Both the position numbers and the translations under genes were made by a program. From Mediterraneibacter massiliensis (GTDB lineage: Bacteria; Bacillota; Clostridia; Lachnospirales; Lachnospiraceae), in contig NZ_LN912999.1 of assembly GCF_001487105.1 (NCBI RefSeq), positions 62,001 to 126,000 on the forward strand: a stretch of DNA of 64,000 nucleotides, given 5' to 3'. Positions within the stretch are counted from its first letter, which is position 1, and each line of letters opens with the position of its first letter. Below, in pieces: positions 43,582 to 53,198 of this stretch. The notes beneath the pieces were generated by a model. It made no database searches. It saw only the letters and a program-made list of their open reading frames with translations, and was not told where the DNA came from.

Positions 43582-45171
43582 TTAAGAGATGTCGTCAGAA
43601 GAGGATTTCTTGAGCACGTCGCCTTCCAAACGGTCTGTTACGCCCCAATTTGCTTTATCTACGCATTGATGGCAGAATTTAAAGGCTGCTGTGACACAGA
43701 GTATGACGATAAAGGAAGTGATGATTCCAATGACTATATACATACCCCGTACATTGCTGGTTCCTCCGCTTTCTACCTGAATAAAAGCAGCGGCGGTCAT
43801 AATAACGCCGACGAGAATTTTGATCTTACGCGGCGGTTCATCATTGACAGAAGCATTGCGGATGGAAATAGTAGATACCGCGGAGGCCATGGGATCTGCC
43901 AATGTACAAAAAGAAAAACAAATCGTAACAAGAAAGATGAGAGTTATAATAGAGCCAAATGGCAGAGAGCCTATGATCTGGAAAATAGTAGTCTGCATTC
44001 CGAGTGTGTTTACAGCCTCCCATACATCAACGATTCCGTTAATCTGCAGAGAAATCGTCATGCCCCCGAAAATACCGATCCATATACAGCAGAATAAAGA
44101 TGGAACCAGCACGTTGACGAGCACAAATTCACGTACGGTCCGTCCTTTTGCCATACGGCTCAGAAACATACCGATAAGAGTACCGAATACAAAGAACTGG
44201 CACCAGTATTGTAAGATCCAGTCGGCGGACCATGTATCAGAAGGAGCCATAGTATTCAAAATGGTTGTTTTTGAAGGCATATTATTCAATAAATCTCCAA
44301 AAGCTTCTGCTGTGATTTTTCCGATGAATTGTGTATCTCCGAAGATTAATACATAAACCATCAAAGCAATAAAAAGATAAATAGTAATGGAAGAAATTTT
44401 TTTCAAACCTGTGCCTAATCCGGAAACACAAGAGAGAATGAAGACAACCGCCATGATAACGGCGATGACTGCAAAAATAATTGCGGACTGGGGAATATGA
44501 AACGCTGCTTCTAATCCGGCCGCGATCTGTAAAAGTCCGACGCCCATGGAATTTGCCATGGCAAGACACATACAAAGAATAAGAATTCCATGTATAAGAG
44601 ATTCAAGCCATGGAATCTTGCGTTTGAAAATGCCTTCTATCAATGAACCAAAAGAAAGTTTTTTCTTCAGGTTATATGTAACGACGGCAAATGCAACCGC
44701 AATAAGAGTATAAATGGCATATTGAACAAAAGACCAGCCCCACATTGCCTGTGAGACAGCAAAAATAGCTGCCGAACGTGAACCCGGCTCTACATTGGCG
44801 GCTACAGGCGGCTGCATGAAGTGGTAAATCGGTTCTCCCATACCCCAGAATAAAAGACCGGTTCCGATACCGCTGCATATAGTCATCGCGCACCAGTTAA
44901 AAGTTTTAAATTCAGGTTTTGCGTCTTTGCCTCCGATTCGTATATCGCCATATTTATAGATGACAAATACAAGAATTAAAATGAGGCAGAATAACGCCAA
45001 AAGATTGATATACCAGCCAAGATTGTCGGTAAGGCCTACAAACAGAGTGTCTAAAAAGGTCGCTAACTTGTCTTGCGAGAGAAATCCTACGATTAAAAAA
45101 ATAGCAAGAATAATCATAGCCGGAACAAATGCGACCAAGTTCAATGAAGAACTGCTTTTTTGTTTTTTCAT
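43582..45171 (-). CDS. BCCT-family betaine/carnitine/choline transporter
   Basis: A 529-residue membrane transporter with 12 expected segments. The family signature FWGMGEPIYHFMQPP lies near residues 109-123, and the Trp/Arg region reads QYWCQFFVFGTLIGMFLSRMAKGRT. The segment CSGIGTGLLFWG has G-I-G-T instead of the G-M-G-x-A/S of Na+-coupled members, so ion coupling is unclear and exchange is possible. AGGAGG lies 5 bases before the ATG. It is followed upstream by the XRE-cupin gene, read in the same direction. It may import a quaternary amine used by the linked enzyme. Confidence 0.93.
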   Translation of the reverse strand: MKKQKSSSSLNLVAFVPAMIILAIFLIVGFLSQDKLATFLDTLFVGLTDNLGWYINLLALFCLILILVFVIYKYGDIRIGGKDAKPEFKTFNWCAMTICSGIGTGLLFWGMGEPIYHFMQPPVAANVEPGSRSAAIFAVSQAMWGWSFVQYAIYTLIAVAFAVVTYNLKKKLSFGSLIEGIFKRKIPWLESLIHGILILCMCLAMANSMGVGLLQIAAGLEAAFHIPQSAIIFAVIAVIMAVVFILSCVSGLGTGLKKISSITIYLFIALMVYVLIFGDTQFIGKITAEAFGDLLNNMPSKTTILNTMAPSDTWSADWILQYWCQFFVFGTLIGMFLSRMAKGRTVREFVLVNVLVPSLFCCIWIGIFGGMTISLQINGIVDVWEAVNTLGMQTTIFQIIGSLPFGSIITLIFLVTICFSFCTLADPMASAVSTISIRNASVNDEPPRKIKILVGVIMTAAAFIQVESGGTSNVRGMYIVIGIITSFIVILCVTAAFKFCHQCVDKANWGVTDRLEGDVLKKSSSDDIS

Positions 45172-45331
45172 AATCTCCTCCTAAATGGTGATAACTATCG
45201 TTTCATTAACAGCCGGCTTATAGATACATGAATTTTATGAAAAAAATTTCATAATCATGTAAAGTATATTTTAAATATATAATTATAAAAATAAAATGTC
45301 AAGAAATTTTACAAAAATAGTTATCTGAATG

Positions 45332-45362
45332 TGGTTTTTCATATAAAATAAAAAACCACACT
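45332..45362 (-). terminator. Hairpin terminator after the XRE-cupin gene
   Basis: GTGGTTTTT (45332-45340) pairs with AAAAACCAC (45350-45358) around an AT-rich loop. On the minus strand it lies downstream of the regulator and before the BCCT promoter region, so the two genes are likely separate transcripts. Confidence 0.6.
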
Positions 45363-45402
45363 TATTTTAGTGCGGCTTGGTATAGTAATCGGTTTTATGT
45401 TT

Positions 45403-45960
45403 TCACAGAGAGGTATCTTCAGAATTGCCGGGGTTTCTTTTTACCCAATAACTTACGCAGGGAATATCCGCATGGTTGCTGAGACTGTGCATTTTTTTTG
45501 CTTCTACATAAAAAGCGTCTCCTTCGTGCAGAAGGTATTCTTCTTCCTCAAACAGAATGGTAAGTTCCCCTTCAAGCACAAGGCCCAGTTCTTCATAAGA
45601 ATGTTTCCATGGACGAGCGTATTCGCATTTTGGCTCTAACGTAATCAGAATCCCCTCCATTTTATCGTCGCCGAAATTGATAGTTTCGTATTTAGCGGAA
45701 TTATTGTGTTTCAGGATGATCTCGCGTTCATCCGCGCGGATGAGTCTGCCGTCGCCATCAGAGGTTTCCAGCAGCTTGATCAGGGATATATCCAGCGCTT
45801 CGCATATATGCCAAAGGCTGTCCAAAGTAGGGCTGCTGATATCTCTTTCCAGATTGCTTAAAAATCCGATGGACATGTTTGTTCTTTGTGCTACCTCAGA
45901 TAAGGTAAGTCCTTTGCTTTTTCGAATATGGCGCAGGCGTGCGCCTACGTTATTTATCAT
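45403..45960 (-). CDS. XRE-cupin transcription regulator
   Basis: A 185-residue regulator. Residues 5-62 are a helix-turn-helix (RLRHIRKSKGLTLSEVAQRT, SIGFLSNLERDISSPTLDSL). Residues 110-180 are a cupin barrel (PWKHSYEELGLVLEGELTI, LHEGDAFYVEAKKMHS) that may bind a small ligand. ATG at 45960 is chosen since GGAGG lies 8 bases before it; a TTG at 45975 overlaps that site. It is divergent from the serine dehydratase-like gene and adjoins the BCCT gene. Regulators of this class control genes for amino acid, polyamine or betaine use. Confidence 0.93.
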   Translation of the reverse strand: MINNVGARLRHIRKSKGLTLSEVAQRTNMSIGFLSNLERDISSPTLDSLWHICEALDISLIKLLETSDGDGRLIRADEREIILKHNNSAKYETINFGDDKMEGILITLEPKCEYARPWKHSYEELGLVLEGELTILFEEEEYLLHEGDAFYVEAKKMHSLSNHADIPCVSYWVKRNPGNSEDTSL

Positions 45961-46128
45961 TTTGTTTTCCTCCAATATAAATTTAATTTATTTTTTATTT
46001 TATAATAAAAACCAGAAAAATTCTACAAAAAAACATTTTTTTATAAATAGGGGTTGATTTTAATATTTCATAATTATATAATTATTTCAACAAATTTCAT
46101 ATAAATTAAAAAAACGGAGGTAGTAATT
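45961..46128. promoter_or_regulatory. AT-rich divergent promoter region with TTTCATAAT motifs
   Basis: TTTCATAATTAT (about 46066-46077) lies in this region, and a similar TTTCATAATCAT lies at about 45248-45259 before the BCCT gene. A nearby TAATTATATAATTA is palindromic. These are candidate sites for the XRE-cupin protein. Confidence 0.4.
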
Positions 46129-47721
46129 ATGAAAAGGCAAAATCCCAGTATCTTCAATGACATTGTAGGACCTACTATGGTAGGACCTTCCAGTTCCCAT
46201 ACCTGCGGCCCCTCCCGTATCGGTTATCTCGCGCAGCAGCTTCTTCCGGGAAAATTAAAGAAAGCGACAATAGCTTTTGCAAAGGATGGCGCTTATACAC
46301 AGATGTACAAAGGACAGCGTTCGGATATGGGGTACGTGAACGGACTCCTTGGCAGACGGCCGGAGGATCCGCGTCTGCGAAGAGCATTTAAAGAAGCAGA
46401 AGAAGCAGGGGTAGAGATACAGTTTGTGATTGAAGATTTTGCGCCTGTGGTCCCGAATATTTCTCATCTTACCTTAGAAAATACAGAGGGGAGAAAAGTC
46501 GTGGTATTTTCAGATTCTACAGGGGGCGGTACGGTAAAATTACTGGAAATAGACGGTTTTGAAGTGGCGATTGTAGGCGACTGCTATGAATTGATTATTC
46601 GTACAGACAGTGCGGAAAAGGAGAACGAGGAGATCAAAAACAAGGTTTGCGCTATGTTCCCTTCAAACGAAGGGGTTTCTGTTTCTACAGTCAATGGGCA
46701 AGGCATGATCAACATAAAGCAAAAATGTAAATATGAAGAGACGGTTCTTGAAACAATCCGTTCGATAGAGCATGTGACAGAAGTTATGGAAGTAGAGCCG
46801 GTATTGGTTGTACCCTCAAACCGCACGGCAGAACTGCCTTTTGTGAGCGCCGAGGAAATGCTGAAAGCGGCACAGACAGAAGGAAAAGAACTCTGGGAAC
46901 TTGCGATCGATTACGAAATGTCGCGTGCCGGCTGGACATATGATCAGGTCTGGGAGTATATGGAATATGTGGTTGAGACAATGGAACACAGCTCCAAAGA
47001 AGCATTAAAAGGCGACATAGATATGGCAGGAATTATTGAACCTACATCTGGGAAAGTAGAGCAATATATCAAGACAGATCCAAAAGCGCTGGACATGGGA
47101 GTACTGAACACGGCTGTTCCATGGGGAACCGCGACGATGGAATACTCCAGCGCGATGGGAGTAGTTTTGTGCGCGCCTACGGGCGGTTCCGCCGGAGTAT
47201 TCCCGGGGGCAATACTGGGAGTGGCAAATCATCTCGGATTGACAAAAGAAGAAAAGATTCGCGCTATGTTCGTAACCTCCATTATCGGAATCGTCATGAG
47301 CAAAGACTGCAACTATTCCGCGGAACTTTACGGATGCCAGGTTGAACCGGGGGCGGCTTCAGGGATGGCAGCAGGCGGGCTGGTATATCTTATGGGCGGT
47401 TCTGCGCTTCAGTCCTGTATGGCGGCATCCTGCGCGGTGCAGAATATTCTTGGGACAATTTGTGACCCGCTGGCAGGTCTGGTACAGGTGCCTTGTATTA
47501 ATAGAAATGCGATCGCAATCGCAAATGCGGTTGTATCGGCAAATATGATCATGGGCGGATTTGATCCGCTGATTCCGCTTGATCAAACCGCGGAGACGTT
47601 GTTCCGGGTAGGGCGACAGCTTCCGAGCGAGCTCAGATGTACGTGTAATGGAGGTTTATGTACTACGCCGTGTGGACAGAAACTTGCCAGAGAGCAGGAA
47701 GAAAGAGATAACCGCAGATGA
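46129..47721 (+). CDS. Fe-S-dependent L-serine dehydratase family protein (single chain)
   Basis: A 530-residue protein that joins the beta part (residues 1-165: FNDIVGPTMVGPSSSHTCGP), an ACT-like part (about 165-235) and the alpha part (260-525). Cluster ligands are seen in VVLCAPTGGSAG, YGCQVEPGAASGMAAGG and CDPLAGLVQVPCINRNA. Known members deaminate L-serine to pyruvate and ammonia. The alpha part lacks the usual N-terminal pattern and has TSGKVEQYIKTDPKALDM instead, and the protein is longer than the usual 450-460. A related hydroxy amino acid may be the substrate. GGAGGTAG precedes the ATG. Confidence 0.85.
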   Translation: MKRQNPSIFNDIVGPTMVGPSSSHTCGPSRIGYLAQQLLPGKLKKATIAFAKDGAYTQMYKGQRSDMGYVNGLLGRRPEDPRLRRAFKEAEEAGVEIQFVIEDFAPVVPNISHLTLENTEGRKVVVFSDSTGGGTVKLLEIDGFEVAIVGDCYELIIRTDSAEKENEEIKNKVCAMFPSNEGVSVSTVNGQGMINIKQKCKYEETVLETIRSIEHVTEVMEVEPVLVVPSNRTAELPFVSAEEMLKAAQTEGKELWELAIDYEMSRAGWTYDQVWEYMEYVVETMEHSSKEALKGDIDMAGIIEPTSGKVEQYIKTDPKALDMGVLNTAVPWGTATMEYSSAMGVVLCAPTGGSAGVFPGAILGVANHLGLTKEEKIRAMFVTSIIGIVMSKDCNYSAELYGCQVEPGAASGMAAGGLVYLMGGSALQSCMAASCAVQNILGTICDPLAGLVQVPCINRNAIAIANAVVSANMIMGGFDPLIPLDQTAETLFRVGRQLPSELRCTCNGGLCTTPCGQKLAREQEERDNRR

Positions 47722-47827
47722 TAGGGAGTTCTATATAAGCAAGTATGTTTTTCGAAAAGCGGACCTCCTGACATAAAATATAGATGAGATAAAGAATACA
47801 TACAGAAATATCATAGAAAAAGCAGAA

Positions 47828-47896
47828 CAGAGATTTTTCCAAAGGGCTGAGGATCGGCTTATAGTCTATACAGCGCGCAGGGGAATCTCTGTTTTT
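47828..47896 (+). terminator. Terminator after the serine dehydratase-like gene
   Basis: CAGAGATT (47828-47835) pairs with AATCTCTG (47884-47891), with a 48-base loop that has inner pairing, followed by TTTTT. The gap from 47722 to 47971 otherwise holds a TATAAT box (about 47936) for murE and no gene. Confidence 0.65.
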
Positions 47897-47971
47897 CATT
47901 TGTCATACTGTACTGGAAAAAGGAAAAGAAAGTTGTTATAATAAAGTACATTGAAGCAGGAGGAACGGATA

Positions 47972-49444
47972 ATGAAAATAAATAAATTGTTAGAACGTTT
48001 AGAATATGAAGTTGTCAGGGGAAGCGACAAAACAGAGGTGACGACGCTTGCCAACGATTCGCGAAAAGTAGAGAAAGGGTCTGTGTTCGTCTGTATAAGC
48101 GGCGCTGTGTCCGATGGGCACGCTTATATAAAAGAAGTGGCAGAGAAAGGCGCTTCTGCCGTCATTATAGAGAAAGACGCAGAGACGCCGGAAGGACTGA
48201 CAGTAATCCGTGTCAAGGATACACGGTATGCCCTTGCGCTTATGTCAGCCGCTTATTTTGGGTATCCGGCAGAAAAGCTGAAGATTATCGGTATTACAGG
48301 GACAAAAGGTAAAACAACGACGACCTACATGATCAAGTCTATTTTAGAAGGTGTGGGGCATAAGGTGGGTCTCATCGGAACGATCGAGGCAATCATCGGG
48401 GAAAAGCGGATACCTGCGGCAAATACGACGCCGGAATCGTATACCATTCAGCAGTATTTTGCCCAGATGGTCAAAGCAGGCTGCGACAGTGTCGTCATGG
48501 AAGTATCCTCTCAGGGACTGATGCTGCACAGAACGGCAGGCATCCCGTTTGAGATCGGGATTTTCACAAATTTGGGAAAGGACCATATCGGTCCTAATGA
48601 ACACAAAGATTTTGCAGATTATAAAAGATGCAAAGGCTTATTGTTCCAACAGTGTAAAATTGGAATCGCCAATATAGACGATCCATATTTCAAGGATGTC
48701 TTCGCAAATGCTTCCTGCCAGATCGAGACTTTTGGTTTTGCCAAAGAAGCAGACCTGCGGGCGGAGGATGTACGTCTGCTGTCCAGTCCAGGATACTTGG
48801 GAGTAGAATATCATGTGACAGGACTGCTTGATATGGAGGTAGAGATTGATATCCCAGGAACATTCAGTGTATATAATTCCCTGACAGCGATCGCGGTGTG
48901 CCGTCATTTCGGCGTTTCGAAAGAGACGATACAAAAGGCGCTGAAAAAGGCGAAGGTAAAGGGGCGGATCGAGATGGTAAAAGTATCCGATGCGTTTACA
49001 ATGATGATCGATTATGCTCATAATGCAATGAGCCTTAAAAGTCTTTTGGAGACACTTAAGGAATACCATCCTAAGCGTCTGGTATGCGTGTTTGGCTGCG
49101 GAGGAAATCGCTCAAAAGACCGCAGGTTTGAGATGGGGGAAGTATCTGGAAAACTCGCGGATCTGACTGTGATCACGTCGGATAATCCGCGGTTTGAGGA
49201 GCCGCAGGCGATCATAGACGATATCAAGACGGGCATTGGCAGGACAGATGGACAATATGTAGAAATCTGCGATCGGAAAGAAGCGATACGTTATGTCATC
49301 GAGCATGGACAGAAAGGGGATGTCATCGTCCTAGCAGGAAAAGGACACGAAGAGTATCAGGAGATCAAGGGCGTGAAATATCCCATGGATGAACGTGTCT
49401 TGATCCGGGAAGTGTTGGAAGAGTTAAAGGCAGAGAAAAAGTAG
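47972..49444 (+). CDS. murE: UDP-MurNAc-L-Ala-D-Glu:meso-DAP ligase
   Basis: A 490-residue cytoplasmic ligase that adds the third residue to the peptidoglycan stem peptide. The ATP loop is GITGTKGKTTTTYM (about residue 108). The DNPR motif (about residues 404-407) marks the meso-diaminopimelate type, in line with dapF in this window. NTTPESY and MVMEVSSQGL-like VVMEVSSQGL are also present. ATG at 47972 follows GGAGG by about 8 bases; an in-frame TTG at 47951 precedes that site. It starts a long plus-strand run of housekeeping genes. Confidence 0.97.
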   Translation: MKINKLLERLEYEVVRGSDKTEVTTLANDSRKVEKGSVFVCISGAVSDGHAYIKEVAEKGASAVIIEKDAETPEGLTVIRVKDTRYALALMSAAYFGYPAEKLKIIGITGTKGKTTTTYMIKSILEGVGHKVGLIGTIEAIIGEKRIPAANTTPESYTIQQYFAQMVKAGCDSVVMEVSSQGLMLHRTAGIPFEIGIFTNLGKDHIGPNEHKDFADYKRCKGLLFQQCKIGIANIDDPYFKDVFANASCQIETFGFAKEADLRAEDVRLLSSPGYLGVEYHVTGLLDMEVEIDIPGTFSVYNSLTAIAVCRHFGVSKETIQKALKKAKVKGRIEMVKVSDAFTMMIDYAHNAMSLKSLLETLKEYHPKRLVCVFGCGGNRSKDRRFEMGEVSGKLADLTVITSDNPRFEEPQAIIDDIKTGIGRTDGQYVEICDRKEAIRYVIEHGQKGDVIVLAGKGHEEYQEIKGVKYPMDERVLIREVLEELKAEKK

Positions 49445-49457
49445 GTGAGGCAGATAT

Positions 49458-51686
49458 ATGTTCGCCAATATCATAGTAGATATTACGCATGAAAAACTAG
49501 ATAAGATCTTTCAATATAAAGTCCCCTCCCAGATGGAAGGGGAACTTTCTATTGGTATGGAAGTGCTGGTTCCCTTTGGGAGGGGAAACAGAATGACAAA
49601 GGGATATGTGACGGGATTTTGTGAACACTGCGCATATGATCTGTCAAAGGTCAAAGAGATCGCGGAAATATCCAGAGAAGGTATTGTTATCGAGACCAAG
49701 TTGATCGCCCTTGCGGCGTGGATGAAAGAGCAGTACGGCGGCACGATGATCCAGGCATTGAAAACGGTGCTTCCTATCAAACAAAAGGAAAATGCAAGAG
49801 TAAAAAAGCATGTGCGTCTCCTTCTGGATGAAGAAACGGGAAAGAGACAGCTCGCTTTTTATCTGGACAAAAATCAGAAGGCGAGAGCGAGGCTTTTGGC
49901 CGCACTTCTGGATACCCCGGTTCTTGACTATGACCTGGTAAATAAAAAATTAAACATCACCTTGTCAGTCGTTCGCGCGTTGGAGGAACAGCAAGTGCTT
50001 GCCTTGGAGACAGAGCAGGTATACCGAAACCCTGTAAAGGGAAAACGCCGAGAGAAAAAAGAAATCCTCCTTACAGAGGAACAGAAGCATGCCATCACTC
50101 TTTTCAGGCAAGACTATGAAAAACAGGACCATAAAACCTATCTGCTGTACGGTGTGACAGGAAGCGGTAAGACAGAAGTATATATGGAAATGATACAGTC
50201 TGTGGTAGGGGCAGGCAGGCAGGCAATCGTGCTGATACCGGAGATCGCCTTGACATATCAGACAGTGATGCGTTTTTATGGACGGTTTGGAGAGCGGGTA
50301 TCGATCATGCATTCTCGTCTGTCAGCGGGTGAGCGTTATGATCAGATGATGCGGGCAAAAGCAGGAGAGATCGATGTGATGATCGGGCCTCGCTCGGCGT
50401 TGTTTACGCCTTTGCCGGATCTGGGATTGATCGTCATTGATGAGGAGCATGAGACAAGCTATAAAAGTGAACAGGTGCCACGGTATCATGCCAGAGAAAC
50501 AGCGATCAAAAGAGCAGAGATAGAAGGCGCCAGCGTCGTCTTAGGAAGTGCGACTCCTTCTATGGAAGCCATGTATCGTGCCAGGAAGGGGGCGTATACA
50601 TTACTGCAGATGAAGAATAGAAGCAGGATGCAGAAGATGGCCGGCGTCACGGTGATAGATCTGCGGGAAGAATTAAAGAGTGGAAACCGCTCGATCTTAA
50701 GTCGGAAACTGAAAGAACGGATGAAAGAAAAGCTGGAGAGAAAGGAACAGATCATGCTGTTCTTAAATCGCAGAGGATATGCAGGTTTTCTTTCCTGTCG
50801 GGCGTGCGGTCATGTGATCAAGTGTCCTCACTGTGACGTATCCTTATCTCTGCATAGAAACGGCAGGCTTGTGTGCCATTACTGTGGGTATGAAGAGAAA
50901 AAGAAAAGTGCATGTCCTATCTGCGGTTCCCGTCATGTGGGAGAATTTAAGGCAGGTACACAGCAGATAGAAGAAGTCGTAAGACGGGAGTTTCCCACGG
51001 CGCGTATACTCAGGATGGATCTGGATACGACGAGAGGAAAAGATGGACATGAAAAGATCTTGTCTGCTTTTGCAGACAGAGAAGCAGATATTCTGATCGG
51101 GACACAGATGATCATAAAAGGACATGATTTTCCGGATGTGACATTGGTAGGGATCCTGGCGGCAGATATGTCTTTGTACGCAGATGATTACCGCGCCGGA
51201 GAACGAACTTTCCAGCTTCTGACGCAGGCAGCGGGCCGTGCCGGAAGGGGAGAACGGGAGGGAGAAGCAGTGATCCAGACGTACAGCCCCGGCCATTATG
51301 CGATCGAGACAGCTGCGGCGCAGGATTATGAAGCTTTCTATGAAGAAGAGATACGATACAGGGAAATGATGGGATACCCGCCGGCAGAAAATCTCCTTGC
51401 CGTACTGGTGAGCGGGAAGGAGGAAAACCTGTTGGAGACAGGATGTAGATATTTAAAAGAATATGCCGGGCGCTTTATCCATGAAGGAGACGTACAACTC
51501 ATCGGACCTGCCAGTCCGGGGATTGGAAAGGTCAATGATATATATCGAAGAGTACTCTATATAAAAGCAGCGAGATATGATACACTGGTAGGGATAAAAA
51601 ACAGATTGGAGCAATATATTGAAGTGAACCGAGGGTTCGATAAAATGCGGATCCAGTTCGATTTCAATCCGATGCATGTATTTTAA
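49458..51686 (+). CDS. priA: Primosomal protein N' (replication restart helicase)
   Basis: A 742-residue DNA helicase that reloads the replisome at stalled forks. The N-terminal DNA-binding part covers residues 1-110. Walker A is GVTGSGKTEVY (about residue 230), Walker B is IDEEHETSYKS, and motif VI is QAAGRAGRGE. Eight cysteines in four pairs (CRACG, CPHC, CHYCG, CPIC) between residues 450 and 490 bind zinc. GGTGAGG lies before the ATG. It follows murE by 13 bases and comes before def and fmt, a common priA-def-fmt order. Confidence 0.97.
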   Translation: MFANIIVDITHEKLDKIFQYKVPSQMEGELSIGMEVLVPFGRGNRMTKGYVTGFCEHCAYDLSKVKEIAEISREGIVIETKLIALAAWMKEQYGGTMIQALKTVLPIKQKENARVKKHVRLLLDEETGKRQLAFYLDKNQKARARLLAALLDTPVLDYDLVNKKLNITLSVVRALEEQQVLALETEQVYRNPVKGKRREKKEILLTEEQKHAITLFRQDYEKQDHKTYLLYGVTGSGKTEVYMEMIQSVVGAGRQAIVLIPEIALTYQTVMRFYGRFGERVSIMHSRLSAGERYDQMMRAKAGEIDVMIGPRSALFTPLPDLGLIVIDEEHETSYKSEQVPRYHARETAIKRAEIEGASVVLGSATPSMEAMYRARKGAYTLLQMKNRSRMQKMAGVTVIDLREELKSGNRSILSRKLKERMKEKLERKEQIMLFLNRRGYAGFLSCRACGHVIKCPHCDVSLSLHRNGRLVCHYCGYEEKKKSACPICGSRHVGEFKAGTQQIEEVVRREFPTARILRMDLDTTRGKDGHEKILSAFADREADILIGTQMIIKGHDFPDVTLVGILAADMSLYADDYRAGERTFQLLTQAAGRAGRGEREGEAVIQTYSPGHYAIETAAAQDYEAFYEEEIRYREMMGYPPAENLLAVLVSGKEENLLETGCRYLKEYAGRFIHEGDVQLIGPASPGIGKVNDIYRRVLYIKAARYDTLVGIKNRLEQYIEVNRGFDKMRIQFDFNPMHVF

Positions 51687-51713
51687 ATAAAATGAGAAAA
51701 ACAGGAGGTAGCT

Positions 51714-52205
51714 ATGGCAATCAGAGAAATACGGGAAATAGGAGATGAAATCTTGACGAAACAGTGCAAGGATGTTGCAAAAATGACGTTTCGCACAAAG
51801 ATATTGATAGGTGATATGCTGGATACGATGTATGAGAAGATGGGAGTCGGACTTGCGGCGCCTCAGGTCGGCATTCTGAAGAAGATCGTTGTGATCGATG
51901 TGGGAGAAGGACCTATTGTACTGGTGAATCCACAGATCATAGAAACGAGCGGGGAGCAGACTGGAGAGGAAGGGTGTTTAAGTGTTCCTGGAAAATGGGG
52001 AACCGTGACACGGCCGGAACATGTAAAGGTGCGTGCTCTGAATGAAAATATGGAGCCTTTTGAGATGGAAGGAGAAGGGCTCTTAGCGAGGGCGTTCTGT
52101 CATGAAATAGACCATCTGCAAGGTGAGCTGTATGTGGATAAGACGGAGGATGGACTGCATGATGTTACCTACAATGAGTCGGAAGATGAGGAGGAAACAG
52201 AGTAG
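51714..52205 (+). CDS. def: Peptide deformylase
   Basis: A 163-residue metalloenzyme that removes the formyl group from new proteins. All three motifs are present: GVGLAAPQ (residues 40-47), EEGCLS (about 85-90) with the metal Cys, and HEIDH (127-131) with two metal His and the catalytic Glu. AGGAGGTAGC lies 5-6 bases before the ATG. The stop adjoins the fmt start with no gap, so removal and addition of formyl groups are made together. Confidence 0.98.
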   Translation: MAIREIREIGDEILTKQCKDVAKMTFRTKILIGDMLDTMYEKMGVGLAAPQVGILKKIVVIDVGEGPIVLVNPQIIETSGEQTGEEGCLSVPGKWGTVTRPEHVKVRALNENMEPFEMEGEGLLARAFCHEIDHLQGELYVDKTEDGLHDVTYNESEDEEETE

Positions 52206-53159
52206 ATGCGAGTGATTTTTATGGGAACGCCGGATTTTTCGGTAGGGACATTGGAAGCGCTGCTCCATGCCGGACATGAGGTGTGTCTTGTCGTGACACA
52301 GCCGGACAAACCTAAAGGAAGAGGAAAGCAGATGCAGTTTTCCCCGGTAAAAGAAACAGCGCTGAAGTATCAGATCCCTGTTTTTCAGCCGAAAAAGATA
52401 CGGGATAAGGAATGTGTGGAGGAACTAAGAAAGTACAATGCGGATGTGATGGTCGTGATCGCCTTTGGACAGATACTGCCCAAAGAAATCTTAACACTTA
52501 CTCCATATGGATGTATCAATGTCCATGCTTCTTTGCTGCCCAAATACAGAGGGGCTGCGCCAATCCAGTGGGCCATCATAAACGGAGAACAAGTGACGGG
52601 CGTGACGACGATGCAGATGGATGAAGGATTGGATACCGGAGATATGATCTTAAAAACGCAGGTGCCTATCGAAGAAGAAGAGACAGGAGAAAGCCTGCAT
52701 GATAAACTTGCCTCTGCGGGAGCGCGGCTTTGTGTAGAGACGCTCAAGAAAATAGAAGAAGGGACCGCTGTATTTCAAAAGCAGGGCGACAGCCCGACAG
52801 CCTATGCCAAGATGCTGGATAAGAAAATGGGAAATATTGATTGGAGCCAGTCAGCCGTTGTCATTGAACGATTGATACGGGGACTAAATTCCTGGCCCAG
52901 CGCCTATACCCATTGGGACCAAAAGGTGATCAAGATCTGGAAGGCAAAAGCAGATCCCGCAGAAGCATCCGGGGAAAGCAAGACAGCGCCCGGAACCGTG
53001 ACAGCGGTAAAAAAAGACAGTATCTGTGTACAGACGGGGGATGGCGTTCTTTCTATTTATGAACTGCAGATTCCGGGAAAAAAGAGAATGGAGACAGCAG
53101 CTTTTTTGAGGGGATATAAAGTAGAGACAGGAACAGTATTTACCAGTGCGGGCTTTTGA
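52206..53159 (+). CDS. fmt: Methionyl-tRNA formyltransferase
   Basis: A 317-residue enzyme that formylates Met-tRNA for translation start. The formyl-transfer core covers residues 1-205 with MGTPDFSVGTLEALL, the catalytic Asn/His/Asp region in INVHASLLPKYRGAAPIQWAI and TTMQMDEGLDTGDM. The C-terminal tRNA-binding barrel covers 206-315 (RGLNSWPSAYT). The start adjoins the def stop, and GGAGGAAAC lies upstream within def. Length as usual. Confidence 0.98.
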   Translation: MRVIFMGTPDFSVGTLEALLHAGHEVCLVVTQPDKPKGRGKQMQFSPVKETALKYQIPVFQPKKIRDKECVEELRKYNADVMVVIAFGQILPKEILTLTPYGCINVHASLLPKYRGAAPIQWAIINGEQVTGVTTMQMDEGLDTGDMILKTQVPIEEEETGESLHDKLASAGARLCVETLKKIEEGTAVFQKQGDSPTAYAKMLDKKMGNIDWSQSAVVIERLIRGLNSWPSAYTHWDQKVIKIWKAKADPAEASGESKTAPGTVTAVKKDSICVQTGDGVLSIYELQIPGKKRMETAAFLRGYKVETGTVFTSAGF

Positions 53160-53198
53160 GGAGCCTTCTGTATCCTGCGATCTTAAGGAGGTTATGCT

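Noticed and set aside
47828..47896. T-box or other riboswitch before murE
   Set aside because: Only a stem with T run was found; no T-box sequence or specifier loop was seen, and it fits a terminator of the preceding gene.
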